NCBI GenBank assembly: GCA_014529385.2
Contig: CM043967.1
Location: 7,964,501-8,028,500, forward strand
Reading direction: 5' to 3'
DNA length: 64,000 nt
Source: Adiantum capillus-veneris
Lineage: Eukaryota; Streptophyta; Polypodiopsida; Polypodiales; Pteridaceae
In this document: one piece after another, positions 22,100 through 34,541 of the stretch
Layout: every line of letters starts with the position of its first letter
Numbering within the stretch: the stretch's first letter is position 1
The notes under the pieces: generated by a model
Database searches by the model: none
Told to the model about the DNA's origin: nothing
The model's input: the letters and a program-made list of their open reading frames with translations, nothing else
Position numbers and translations under genes: made by a program

Positions 22100-23519
22100 C
22101 CAGTTTTTTGATGTTAGTTGACATTCATGGTGTTAATAGGCCCTCCTAGACACACACATCAAGTTTTAATCAATTTAGCAGAATGTACTCCTGTTTGCAG
22201 CACTTAGCTGGTCCTGAAGTCGAAGTAGACCACTTAGGTGATAGTCGCGGTTCCTTTTGCTCTTTGTATGATTCCGGCTGTCTTCTACTTCCTTTTGAAC
22301 TTCCATCCAAGCAGTCGGTTGTTGTTTTGGTGTTTGAAACACCAAGAACGACCATTTGGACGTCTTTCTGGCCTGTTGCTGGCATTTGCCCTAGTGGAAG
22401 AACTTTTTTTTTTCTGAGTGGGCACATTCCATCTCGTAGTTGACCTCCTTTGGATGTTCCTTGTTGAATTTGGTGTAATTTTGTCACTTGGTCGGCCCGT
22501 TAGAGTATCGTGACGCTTTGTGCGGTTTTTGTCAGATAGGGACTTTAGGCTCCGTTTTGACGAACTTTTTCATAATCTAACCCTTCAGTCGGTTTGTTGA
22601 GGTCATTGGCTTTCTGTTTATGAATTTTGGCTCATTTCCGATCACCTTGGTTTTGTCGCCCATTTGCAGGTCCTACTAAATTAGGGTTTTCTGAGCGGCT
22701 TCCTTCACGCTTACCGAGGTCATAGGCTCGATCCCTAAGCTATTAGCATTGTGCCTTTCACTTTTGGTCCCATTTGGTGGCCTCTAGGTCTCCCTAACAA
22801 CCATTCTACCGTATGTGTGCACAGGTTGTGATTGTGATGCCGGCTAGGTTTTGCGACTAACTGAAGTAAACAACACTTAGAGTCAGTGTTGACGAGCATA
22901 CCTCTCATATCTGATGTCGATCTGGCGACCATGCGCGATGGATGAGCTCCTGGAATTCTCAACTGCTGTAGGGAGCTCTCTCTCTCTCTCACTATGGAAA
23001 ATGACTCAAATGAGGGATTTCTAGCCTAGTCTCTCTATATGTAATCGAGACTTCGACACCAAATTTTCCCATCTTTTACCTGTGGCCATAAATTTTTGCG
23101 AGATGCGGTTGAGGCTCGCAAATTTCCTGATTTGGACTTCGGTTGCTCCAATTTTACCGTTTTTGTAGATTTCTCCTTTTGGAGGTCCCTTCATGACGGT
23201 GGTCATTTTGCTCTGTCACCTTTGCAGTCCTTATTTTTTCTGTGTCTTCTTTACCTTGCTCTGATCAGGCGTCTCTTCTTTTGTGTTTCCATCTGGATTG
23301 CGGATTTTTTTCTATAATTTTTGCTAGAAAATGGCTAAAATAAAGCAAATAAATCCCAAAATAACCCAAAAATAGCAATTCTAACCTAGAAAAATACCAA
23401 TGAGAAGCAAAACACTTTGTAGCTCACTTTTCTCTCGTCTATGTACAATCTCGCTCACTATCGTCAATCTTGGCCTATTTTTTACTGTTTTTAGACAGTT
23501 TTTGGCCAGATTTGACTCT
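22100..23519 (-). other. element B non-coding region
   Basis: Between the palindrome cluster and the conserved block. Several short minus-strand ORFs (22170-22487, 22735-22992, 23021-23206) are basic or low-complexity and show no known motif. I see no terminal repeats or domains here. Confidence 0.5.
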
Positions 23520-23880
23520 CTTTATAGTCTATACACATCCCTAGGGGCTCATGAATGATGATTTGGTCCCCGATTATGATTAATTACGAAGGCATATTCT
23601 TTTTTCAAAAATCATACAATAAAACACAAAAAATGGTTGAAAATTTGCTCGCAACATTGCCCTCTAATATATGACATGATGAGTCCGCATTTGGAATGCC
23701 TCCCCCCCTCCTAGTCGGAGTCCTCCCGGACGACAGGGTATCGTCAAGGGTATGTGTTGTGCATGGGTTTGAACTCGTGCTAATGTAGGCCTTATAATAT
23801 AGCCCTATATGCATGTACGGTCAATGCATGTAGAAAGAATGTATGCAGTGCAAGAGGAAGGTATAAGCGATTCGCTTATT
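23520..23880 (-). promoter_or_regulatory. conserved non-coding block with internal polypurine tract (B copy)
   Basis: Homologous to 12481-12956 of element A. It carries the 15-base purine tract CTAGGAGGGGGGGAG on the minus strand at 23700-23714, identical to B's terminal tract at 17603-17617. No LTR-type TG follows it directly. A central polypurine tract that primes a second plus-strand start is one reading; a fossil of an older 3' end is another. Confidence 0.65.
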
Positions 23881-24560
23881 GGCATTTGTCGTCGAGGTTT
23901 CCTGTGGTATCTTGAATTGGCTGGCAGATTTTCTTTGCAAGTAGTAGTTGTAACTCCGCCGCCCATTGTTTGATTGTTTTCCACTGGTTTTGAATTGGCG
24001 TATGTGGTTCCTTTGAAATCGCTATTGTCGTATCTGGTGGAACATTCTCTCTTGCTGCCTTGATGATTTGTGTCTGATACATCCTTGTAGTTTTCGTTGT
24101 TGATTCTGTTTGTTTCCTCGTGCTTTTTGTATGATGTTGCTTGACCTTGACGGTTGTAGATAGTTGCATGATTGTCATCTTTGTCCGCCCTTCTTTTGTT
24201 GTTGGCTCGTTTTGAATTGGCACTTTTGGCCTCCATACCAATATAGTCCGTTGCGTATTTGACAGATTGACTATGTTTCTTTGAAGATTTGTTGGCTTTC
24301 GGTGTTGTGTCTATTCTTCAAACTCCTCTTTTATAGGAATTAGGCTGTCGCGCCTTATCCACACTTTGTATTGCCGCTTTTGATGTAATTGTGCCTCGGT
24401 CAGCTCTGTACGCCGTACCCAAACTTGTCTGGTTCCCTGCATGGTTGCTGATTTTTGATAAGACGTTGCTGGACTTGTAAACTTTGTTTGTTGTTGGACA
24501 GATTTTTGCGGTTGTATAACTTTTGTTTCCTCCTTGATATGAATTGGTTATATGATAAGA
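23876..24560 (-). pseudogene. W-motif basic protein, ORF2-like, of element B
   Basis: In one minus-strand frame (start unclear; open from about 24530, one TGA near 24315) the product is K/Q/T-rich with spaced aromatic-basic motifs VWVRR (Trp codon at 24419-24421), VWIRR (24359-24361) and VWRPK (24223-24237). A further IWIRMR lies upstream near 24600 in another frame. Layout, composition and position before the conserved polypurine block match ORF2 of element A, although the second half of each motif is R-rich instead of PK. Function unknown; nucleic-acid binding is an inference from charge. Confidence 0.5.
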
Positions 24561-24589
24561 AGGGTTCTGAAAAGTTTTCCTTTTTGAAC

Positions 24590-25130
24590 AGTGCCTCATT
24601 CGTATCCAAATCAATGAATACCCTATTAGCTTTCATCCATTACACTGCTAAGATACACGGAGTTGCTGACCTACTTGGTGGCAGTACATGGAATTTTGTA
24701 GTGTACAGGTGTGCCTGCACTGTGATTGGTATTATAATAGACCACATCGTGGTCACCTCATCACCCGACGCTACTTTCAACCTGTGTGTGTCTGGAATCG
24801 TCTTCATTGGTCCAAGTTTCTGAAAGAGCTCAAAGATGATACATTCATTTTTGCTCCAGTGTCAAGCAATGCATAGATTTCAACTTGTTTTGTGCCTGCA
24901 TAAGCTTTTATGTAAGGACTACACCATGTATCTTCCAAGTCGTTGATGATGCTATCGTCCTGAGCCCTAAGGTCTGTCATGGTCTTTTCTAATTCGTCGC
25001 TTTGTATATCAACTTCGATTGTTTGGGATGTTGAAAGAGGATATTCGTCAGTCATCATTGGGGTGACCATGTTTATTGTCCTGAGAAACTGCTTTCGTTT
25101 AGCAATCCGTTCCTTTGCTTCTTGTTGTGC
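24590..25130 (-). pseudogene. second retropepsin-like domain fused after integrase (element B)
   Basis: The pol frame continues past a CAG-to-TAG stop at 25131 into a charged linker. It then reaches YALLDTGAKMNVSSL, with the aspartic-protease signature DTGA at 24852-24863. After a one-base frameshift near 24815, a beta-rich stretch follows (KVASGDEV, IIIPITVQAH). It ends in an ILAV-x-WMKANRVFIDLD segment near 24600-24655, the position and pattern of the C-terminal ILG-x-D/N motif of retropepsins. The length of about 90-100 residues fits a single retropepsin monomer. This is separate from the usual protease (DSGAG at 29201-29215). A protease downstream of integrase is not the standard Ty3 order, so it is either a duplicated or captured domain. 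Confidence 0.65.
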
Positions 25131-28100
25131 CTAGTCTTGAATTCGTTGTTGTTCCTGTCTATATGTTTTTCCATAATGCAGTTGAAACAACATTTCCGGT
25201 GTTAAAGGGAGATGATATTTTTTTAAACGACACCCACTAATCCAGTTCGGCATTTCTTTTCCATCTAGTGTCGACAGTTTTACTGCTCTGTTGGAAGATA
25301 TTTCTTGGATCAAATAAGGTCCCATGCCCCTTTTCTTTATCTTTTTGGCATGCTGTTTAAGGGTGTATACTAAGACATAGTCTCCCGTTTTAAAGTCCTT
25401 GTTCTTGACATGTTTGTCAAAAAACTCTTTCTGTTGTCTTTTTTTTGCATAGATGTCCGCCACAGCGTTGAGTCGTAACTCATCTAGTTTTTCAAGGTCC
25501 TCTAACCGCTCTGAAAGTTCATGCCCCGTCCAGTCCAACTATTTTGCTACCCTTAGTGTGGGGATCAAAAAGTCAATAGGCAATATTGCATTTAACCCAT
25601 ATACCATATTAAATGGTGTAGCATTGAGTGTTGTTTTATATGCAACTCGATAAGCCCACAATGCCGAATAGAGCATCTGATCCCAATCTGTTCTTGTTTC
25701 ACTAACTAGTTTCGTGAGAACCGTGCACAATACTTTGTTGGTCGCTTCCGCTTGGCCATTGGCTTGTGGATGATAGGGTGCATATTTGCGATGAATTACC
25801 ATAAACTCATTTAAGAGATGTTGGATAACTTCATTTACAAAGTGTGTCCCTCTATCACTTACCAGCTCGATTGGAAGGCCATAACGTGTAAACACATATT
25901 CATATAAGAATTGTGTCGTGGTTCTAGCGTCTGCTTTCGTTGTGGCTTTTGCTTCCACCCATTTGGTCATGTAGTCCGTGGCCACTATGATATATTGTGC
26001 TTGTGAACGATACACTGGTGGAGTGATAGGACCAACAAAGTCCAATCCCCATTTAGCGAATGCTCGAGCACTCATCATTGGTCTTAAAGGCATTTCGTCT
26101 CTTTTAACTGGTATCTTAGTGCGTTGACATTCATCACACCTTTTCACGAATTCTGCTGCGTCTTGAATCATGGTCGACCACCAAATCCCTGCAACCATAA
26201 TGATTTTTACGGTTCTCTCTGTTGAAAAATGACCACCTGCTATGCCTGCATGAGCCTGTTCCAATAATGGAAAGTAGTCATTTTCATGAGGAACTAACCT
26301 CAGCTGGTCATCAGTTCCTCTTTTATACAATTGGTCACTAATGATGGTATACCTATTCGCTTCGATTTGTAAAGCCTTTTGTCTGGCTTTAGACCAATCT
26401 CCTGGCAGCTCCTTATTAGTCAAATAATCCACAATAGCATGACTCCATGAGGGTGCTACTGTCACTTGGTATAATGTGGCATAATCCACAGTGGTATTGG
26501 ATGTGCAAAAGTCGCATTTCTTGATGTAATTGGCTACATCGCCTGCCATTCCTGGCCAATACACTCCAAGTCTTCTTAATTGTGCATACATCATTTGATT
26601 TCCTCTATGGAATCCCCCTGTTTGTGTGTGGGCCTCCTCTAGATACGCTTCGTACTCCTCTGGGCCTATACACAATCTTAGAATCCCATCGTTTCCATGA
26701 TGGTACATTCTTCCCGCAAGCATTGTGTAATTTCGTGCTTGTTTAATGTCTTCCACCGTGTGTTTGTCATCAAGATTCATTCCATATGTCAGCAACGGAA
26801 TAATTTGCTCTGACCATTTCGGTACCATCTCTATATTAAACAGGTATGCGTCTGGGAGATCATCATCTACTCCGATAGCTTTTTCGCCATGTAGTAATCG
26901 AGAAATGTGGTCTGCTCTTTGATGAGTTTTTCATTTCTTAACCACTACCGTAAAATCAAACTCCAGCAACACAATGAACCATCTTACAATTCGTCCCGTG
27001 TTGCAAGGTTTGTTTACTAAGTATAAGAGTGCCTAATGATCCACAAAGAATGTAAATTTGTTCGCGAGCAAGTAATGCCGAAATTTCTTTACCGCATATA
27101 TCATACCCGATCCTTCTCTTTCAATGGTAGTATAATTCTTTTCTGCACTGTTGAGTTGTCTACTAGCATAACTGATTGGAAAATCCGTCTTTCCCTCATT
27201 TGGTTGTGCTAGTATATAGCCTATTGCAAATGCCGAAGCATCTACATGTACATGGAAGATCTTTGACCAATCTGGTGCTTTTAGAATTGGTGCAGATACC
27301 AATGCATCTTTTAATTTCTGGAATGACTCCTCACATTCATTTGTCCAAATGAAGAGCGTGATCAGACTATACAAGGGTTTTGCTATTACAGCGTACATGT
27401 AGATAAAACGTCGATAGTATCCACAATGTCCCATAAATGATTGTACCTCTCGTATAGTGTTTGGTCTTGGAAATTCTATGATCACCTTCACCTTGTCTTC
27501 ATCAATGGTAATTCCATTAGCCGACACTATGTGGCCTAATATTTTACCTTGTCGTACCATGAATACGCATTTTTCTGGGTTGAGGCAAATCCTATACGTT
27601 CTGCATTTTTCGAATACCTTTCTCAGATGATCTATATAGTCTTCTCTCAATAGAGAATAGACACACAAGTCGTCCATGTAAATATCCAAGAATTTTCGCA
27701 AGTATTCTTTAAAAGCGTGTGTCATTAATCTCTGAAATGTGGCTGGAGCATTGGTCAAGCCAAATGGCATTACCCTAAACGCATATATTCCCCATTCTGT
27801 TGCAAATGTTGTTTTGTATTGATCTTCTAGTTTGACCCCCAATTGGTTATAACCAGAGAATCCATCCATAAAGCTATAGGCTTTCTTGCCAGCCACTCGT
27901 TCCAGGACGTGTTCAGTGATAGGTAGAGGGTAGTTGTCTCTTATAGTTGCTGCGTTTACCTTCTTGAGATTTACACACACTTGTAATTTTCCGTTTTTCT
28001 TAGGTACCACCACTATCGGGGACACCCAGTCCATGTGTTCTATCTCATAAATAAATTTAGCCTCCATAAGTTTGTCTATCTCCTCTTTTATCCTTTGGGC

Positions 28101-28690
28101 GAATGTCTCATTGTACGTGTATGGACGTTGTTTGATTGGCTTTGCATCAGACTTCAGAGGGATTGAATGTTCACAAATGTTAGGATCCACTCCCTTCAAA
28201 TCTCTCTACGACCAGGCAAATACATCTCGAAATTCCTTAAGTGTTTTGATCAGTAAGTCCTCCTCTTCTCGACCTAGATCTGTGGCAATGTAAGCAGGTT
28301 GAGGATTTTCTCCTGGCTCTGCTAAGTCTATTTTCTTGGCGTTCTCTGGCCCGTCGTAGGACTCGTTTGATTTAGGCTCCGACTTCTCGTCATCCGCGTT
28401 ATCCTTGTTTTCACTTTGATCAGAAGAATCATAAAATTCTTCTCCTTCCTGCTTGATTTCTTTAGTGGGGATGTCCACATAGCCCACTATCTTAATCTCA
28501 AGTTTCGTTTCTGTTTTATGGATCCTCGTATTCTCAGTATCTACCTCGTCCTCATCCTCCTCCACAATTTTGCTCAACATGTAGTATGGTATGATATCGT
28601 AGCCATTCTCATCACAAAATTTGGTGGGAGTGACTTCATTGACGCATACATCCAATTTAGCTAAAATTTGAGACCATTCTACTTCTCTTC
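25131..28690 (-). pseudogene. element B pol: RT, RNase H, integrase
   Basis: One minus-strand frame from about 28690 to 25131, interrupted by only a few stops (28206, 27033, one near 26930, 25539). The RT part (27033-28199) has WVSPIVVVPKKNGK, FMDGFSGYNQ, VMPFGLTNAPATFQR and the catalytic YMDD (27669-27680). RNase H follows with ISYASRQLNSAEKNY. The integrase (25539-26828) has an HHCC zinc finger (H...H then CDECQ) and a DDE core: LDFVGPI, SDRGTHF and HPQANGQAEATNK. A C-terminal segment (25131-25538) has GDYVLVYTLKQH and GPYLIQEI, a GPY/F-type module. No chromodomain is present, so this is a non-chromoviral (Athila/Tat-side) Ty3 lineage. It copies and integrates the element; A would need it in trans. 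Confidence 0.93.
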
Positions 28691-28699
28691 AGGAAAAGG

Positions 28700-31600
28700 T
28701 TCTCGTATATAGGCATCGTCTTCTAAGACCCTCTCTAGTGTCCTTTCATCGTGGTCAAATTCACTACATTGAGATGCCCCACACATCCATATCTCTTTTT
28801 TCTTACAAAGCCACGCTGGGACTTCTCATCCACTAATGGTGGTTGAGTCAAATTCTTCCATAGGGGTTCTCGTGACATCATGGTAGCTATGATTTTTCAT
28901 GTTTACGCGTGTAGTAGTTTTAGCATGTCTTAGATACAAATAATCATACCCCCAGTCCTGCACCATTTTGAGTTGCCTCATGAACGGCCTACCAAGGATA
29001 ATTTCATAGTTGTTCTTCTTGCCGAAATCTACTATGGCAAAGGTATGTTCGTACTCTATGCCACAGGAAGATACCACGATTGCCTCAAGCAATCCTATAG
29101 GCCTTTCTATGTGCCCATCTGCTAGTTGCAATTTCATTCTAGTTGTTCGTATTGCTGGTTTTCCCAAATTTTTCCATAGTAATTTGGTCGCAATGGCAAT
29201 GCCAGCTCCACTATCAAGTATTGCCTTAGTTTCTATGCCATTATACTCAACTGGTAGGGTCGTGTTGCCGTCTTCACCCTCACAATACTCTCCTACCTTG
29301 TTGAGTGGCACTGGTTTAGTGTTGACTTTCTTCGGTTCTATGTCATTAAGCTCGGTTTCGAAGAACTTAAGAGGCGTCCTTATGCCAAATTTTTCAAGAC
29401 ATTTGCCCACTTCCGTCCACATGCTTGGCTTAATTTTTAACAATTCTGCCAATGTGATTGTACACTTGACCGGAGTGGTCAACAAGTCTGTCAGGATTTC
29501 AGTGTCCAATTGATTTGAACCGCCTATTCTCTGAGAAGGTACTCTTCGAATTTCTGATCTTGCCTCATAGTCCCCCATATATGATGGCAAAGTTCTGAGA
29601 GATTGTGGTCTGCTATCTTCGGATGCAACTGAACCATTATCCCTTTGAAATGATTTAACGTCTAAATCCCATGGAGTCTTATTCAAGTTCAGCTCCGAGA
29701 AAGGCGCTGACTCGACTGTTTTTGTCTCATATTTTTCTTGAGCTTTTCGCACCGTTTCCCATAGCTCTTCAGGCCAATTTTCTTTCACAATAGGCAAATA
29801 TGGTGGAAAATCTTTCAGTGATTCATTAGTGCTATTAGGTACGTCTTTTGCATCCTCTACATCCGGCAAGGATTTAATGTTTTCTATCTTGTCGGGTATC
29901 CTTTGTTCGGTTTTGTGAGGTGTTTCATGGTTTGGTGGTTTGATTACTCTATCTCCCGCTTCCATAGGTGGAGGCTCCAGTAAAGCTTGTGCAGTTTCAA
30001 TCAGCTGTTTGCACATCTCTAGTCTCTGTTTTTCTATCTCTGGATATGGATATGTCATCCACCTTTGCTCTAGGGTCTGTCTGTTCTTCAATCTTGCTTC
30101 ATATGCTTGCAAGATTGCATCTAAGGGTTCATTGATCTTATCTACCAATACCGACCCTCCTGATCTTGCACTCTTTGGTCCTTCCGTTGATTTTAGAGAG
30201 TCGGACTCTCTTTGCTGTTTAAGTTGTTCTCGAGCTATCGTTAGCTCAGCTTCTACATCTTTTTGTTTTTGCTCACGTCTAGCTTTCATTTTTGCTCTTC
30301 GTTCTTTCCAAGGATTATCACGATTGACACTAGACTTGTCAGTCTTGATTTCTTCTTGATTTTCATCATTACTCTTGGGCTGATTGTCATTTTTCCTTGC
30401 TTGGGCTCTCGTCAAGACCTTAACAGGAATTGGAGTTTCGTTTTTTGACCCTCCACTGGACGGTAGCGCTCCTAGCATATTCAAGGTAGTTTTTGCTCCT
30501 TTGCTCGGGTTTTTAGGGCAATCAGGGATCAAGTGAGTAATTCCACACTCCGTGCAATATGCGTTGACCCTAATGATTTCGTCATGAGGGCAATCCCTCA
30601 GCCAATGGTCTCCTCCACACTTGTAGCATGGTCCTTTAGGCTGTTGAGGTGCTCCTCGAAATCCTCTTTTTTGGTGCGCAATTCTTTGCCCGCTCATGCC
30701 TCCGTTGGCTATGAACAACAGTGTTCTTTCATCCAGGCTATATCGTCCTTCTCCCGCTGCCTGTGCAGCAGTTGGTGGTCCTGTATTTCCTATCATGCTC
30801 CATGGTTCTGGTGTAGAGGGTTCGTCCTGTGGATAATAGACAGAGTTTTCCGCATAACCATTGGGCTCGTCATAGTATGCATGCATAGGTACCAAAGCCT
30901 TCTCTTCCGACTCAATTACTGTGGGTGTGTATCTTATGCCGACTGGTCGTAATCCTGGTAGGGGTGGTTGTTGTCCCAACACTGGTTGTGGTCTTTCTGC
31001 ACCTACAGGTCCTGGTAGGTTTTTAGTCTGATATCTAGGCATCGGTTGGACTTGAGGAGATGTCGCATGAGCTTGTGGAGCATATGGTCGTTCTCTCACA
31101 TATCCCTTGTTATAATAACACTCCTCCGTTCCATGGTTTGTCCATTTTTATTCAATCGCACACCATTTTGGTTGTTTAGCTTGTGGTTTGGAATACAAGT
31201 TAATCTTTTTAAGCACTTCCTCTACAAGCTGCTCTTGGCTTACCGCTACTTCCCCCTTCAGTGTTGTATTAGCAGACTTGCTCCCGCTTTGTTGTGAGGA
31301 AGAATCATCGTCAAGATCCTTGAACTCACCCTCTTTGTAGACCGCAAAATTGTCCACGAGGTATAGCGCTTCCTTGGTCAAATCATTCAACATAGTGCTC
31401 CTTTTCATATGTAAGTCCTTTTGAAGATCTGCATTCCTTAGTCCTTGTATAAATATAAGCATAAGTCTGGACTGAGTTGGCAGTTCTTCCACAGGACAGA
31501 ACTTAACATATCTTTTTAATCAGAGGGCGGCCTTTCACACGGACTCTCCATATTTCTGTTTGAATTTATGGATTTGCGAGACGGTATTATGAGCTATCCC

Positions 31601-33124
31601 CCTTTGTGAGAATTCCTCGATAAACTCGTCAAACACTTCCTCCATAGACTCAAAGTCTCTTCGCTCCACCGAGTCAAACCATGTAGCCGCATCATCCTCT
31701 AAGGTTAAACCGAATCCCGCAAATTGGGTAGGAAAGTCTAGCACCTCTTCATCTCTAATTACACGCACAAAGGCTGCTACATGATCTCTTGGATCCTTGC
31801 TTCCCGTATATTTCTTGTTTACCCATTTTTGCACTTGAGAAGGTCTAATTCTACGATGGTCTCCAAATCTCATCATGGGATCTCCCCGTCCTAGTCGATA
31901 TACCTCCTTTGGTCTTCTGTAGTGGCCAGGTTCTTCTCCCAATGGTGCTCCTAATCCATAATTTCTAACAGCTCTCGGGAGAGATGGTTCATCTCTCCGA
32001 ACTCGTTCTCGGGGTGTTCTTCCAAGCTCAGTTGACCCCTGAGTCTTTGGCTTACTCTCTCCTTGATACTGTGCATAAAGTGGTGGTTCTTGTAAATCCC
32101 TTAACCCTCGTGCGGTTTGATAACCCTCTCGGGTTCGGTCTTGTTCTAATGTAGCACTCTGTCGAAGCCATGCCTGCAGTGATGGCTAAGTTGCTGGTTG
32201 GTCCTGGTAGTTGGTCGTCGGTGGTCGGGTAGAATGTGAGGTAGCATCATACTCTTCTGAAAAGGGATTAGTCGACTTGCTACGGGAGTAGGTGGCTCTT
32301 GGTACCTCGTCGGGGCCATAGGTCGATGCTCCCGGAACTGTTGCCTTTTCAACCTCTTCTTGGAGAATACGTTTGTATTCTTGCCCGTATCTGTCAACAA
32401 AAACAATATCCTTCCCCATAGCAGTTTCATAAGAAAATAAGTAAAGAACCTTGTCTTTGCTTAATTCATTCGGGTAGGGTTCCTTGCATTGAAAGTAAGA
32501 GACTATTCCTTCGCTTTCATGCTTGTAAATTCCTACATTCTCATTATAGGTTGGGACTCTGGTTGTTTTCTTATCATACATAAAAAGCGCTCCAGGTCGA
32601 TCAATGTTAGGAGGCAGTTCTTGGGTTTCTGAAACCATTTTCCCTTTGGCCACGTTATCCCCATATCTGTTGTAATCCTCAGGGTTACTTACTATCAGAT
32701 AGTGGTTTCCCTTTTCGTCTCTGAATCTGTCTCCATCATCGTAGACTCGAATTATCTCTAGTCTCTGAGCCGGTCTTTCTTCAATACAGATACACTTGCG
32801 TCCCCGATAGTCAGAATAGACTAGGGCTCCCCTTGAGTTAGTTCCTTCCAAGAAGATTATAGTGAACTTGGTTTCGTTTAAAGGATGTAACGAGGTGCTC
32901 CCCCCTGGCATTGGTCCTTCACCATTGAAACCTACTGGCTGTTGACTCCCCATCATGAAGAAGGACTTTTCTGACAAAGTGTCAGTATCACTTCCCTCTT
33001 CAATGATTGGTGCCAATGGGTCTAGTCTCGTCTGAGTTACACTCTCTTCTGTGGACGTGGTGCTAACTTGACTTTTGACACTTTTAGCTCCCGACTTAAC
33101 AAAGGCTCCTGACCTCAAATACAT
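28700..33124 (-). pseudogene. element B gag and protease
   Basis: A single minus-strand frame starts with ATG at 33124 and runs about 1,475 codons to a frameshift near 28690. It is interrupted by stops at 32186, 31535, about 31148 and 28826, most explained by C-to-T change. Order: an N-terminal S/T/D-rich region with KCICIEE; the gag capsid domain (DPRDHVAAF, ATWFDSVERRDF, QIHKFKQK, LMLIFIQGLR); a proline-rich linker; and two zinc knuckles, CYKCGGDHWLRDC (30590-30628) and CTECGITHLIPDC (30518-30556), both CX2CX3HX4C. A long charged linker and the retropepsin (DSGAG at 29201-29215, ILGRPFM) follow. Gag forms the particle, the knuckles bind RNA and the protease matures it. Unusual points are the long N-terminal extension (absent from A) and the three-residue spacing in both knuckles. 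Confidence 0.92.
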
Positions 33125-34541
33125 AAGAATGAAAGTTTTGTTGCAAACTTAAAGCTTACCTGGACTCCTTCTTCCTGTATAGCTTTGTGATGACCTCCTT
33201 CTGGGATCTACACAAGGATGGTTAGTCTGTTCACAAGTGTTTTCCGTGAATTACCAAAAAATCTTTCAAGTATAAACAGCAACCGCTTAGTCAGTCTTCT
33301 GGTGGTCCAATTTCAATGATGAAATGATGGCTGGGATCTATATAGAGAGTATGTTCTAGCAGTATAGTCACAAAATGCAAAAAATATCTGACTCACTACT
33401 TCCTTAGTCTATCGCGATAGACTGACAGTTTGCTCAGCACAAGTCAGTTCAAAATTGTGACTTTACCCTTGGGTTCCAGTTACCCTCTATAGCCTATCCC
33501 TCAAGTTTTGTGAAGTTTGGACACTTGGGTTGGGTTTTGGTCCCCTTTTAGTATTTCAGTCAGAGCTTGATTCTCTATCTGACCCTCAGATTGACCTTTA
33601 GTGATCTAAATGCCTTGAATTTTGGTGTGTCTGCTATTTAGGACCTGATAAAGTTCAAATTCACTCAATTTTTGTGAGTACCCTTGTATTGATGTGTTAA
33701 GCTTGTGGTGTAAGGGTTTTTTGCTTGTTGCTAGACAAACACCACCTTCACCAGTCTATCGCGATAGACTAGGCAGTGAGCAATAGGGACTCAATTTTTT
33801 GTCTATTTTTGCATAGTCTTGTTCCCTGTGCCCATACAAGTCTATCCCCCAAGTTTTGTGAAGTTTGGACTTATTTTGACCTCAAACTCAAGCACTTCAA
33901 AAATTTCACTTTTCTCTGACAATTCACAACTCCATTGCACTTGAAGTGATGCAAATTTGATGACACTGCATCTTAAACTTGTGCACATCAGTCATACCTC
34001 ATGACACAGTCAGTTTACCCTTGGCTAATGGTTATATCTCATCTTGGCCTCTTTTAGGTTCACTTAGTGTTTCCTTATGACAATCACCTGTTTCTTTTTT
34101 TTCTTTTTTTCTTTTTTTTTCTTTTGTTGGTTTTGGTCATAGTTTTTATGTTTTCTCGAGTGTTGAATCATAAATTTCAATGTCGACTCTTTTCACCCCT
34201 TTCAAGGGTATATGAGGTGGGTTTTGCTTTCAAGGCAAGCAAACAGCCTTATTGTTTCTTCTTTTTGTTTGTTTTTTGCAGTTTTACAGCGTTTTTCTAC
34301 TCTATTTCTTCACAAGTATAACAAGCACTCAAAACCAAAAACCATAACTCCTCATTATCCTATTTAACTAAATCTAACTAGTCGTAGACCCTCGGCAAGA
34401 CACAGGCTTCCTGGCTATCCACTAGACCTCAGGATACTCTATCCTGGATCTTGTTCTAAAAGTTTAAGCTCTCTCTAGTCAAAACTAAAGTAAGCTAACC
34501 ATCACACGAGTGACGTAGATCTCCCTACTTAAGGTCTTGTG
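33125..34541 (-). promoter_or_regulatory. element B leader with two palindromes
   Basis: A 1.4 kb AT-rich non-coding leader between the primer-binding site and gag. It contains perfect copies of AGTCTATCGCGATAGACT at 33406-33423 and 33753-33770, 347 bases apart. The plus-strand ORF at 34067-34321 is a T-rich artefact. Confidence 0.85.

Noticed and set aside
29010-29513. Plus-strand ORFs across gag-protease of B (also 29940-30359, 30533-30952)
   Set aside because: Antisense shadows of the minus-strand gag-protease frame with no motif of their own.
34067-34321. 84-codon plus ORF in the B leader
   Set aside because: Phenylalanine-rich translation of a T-rich tract, opposite to the element's direction.
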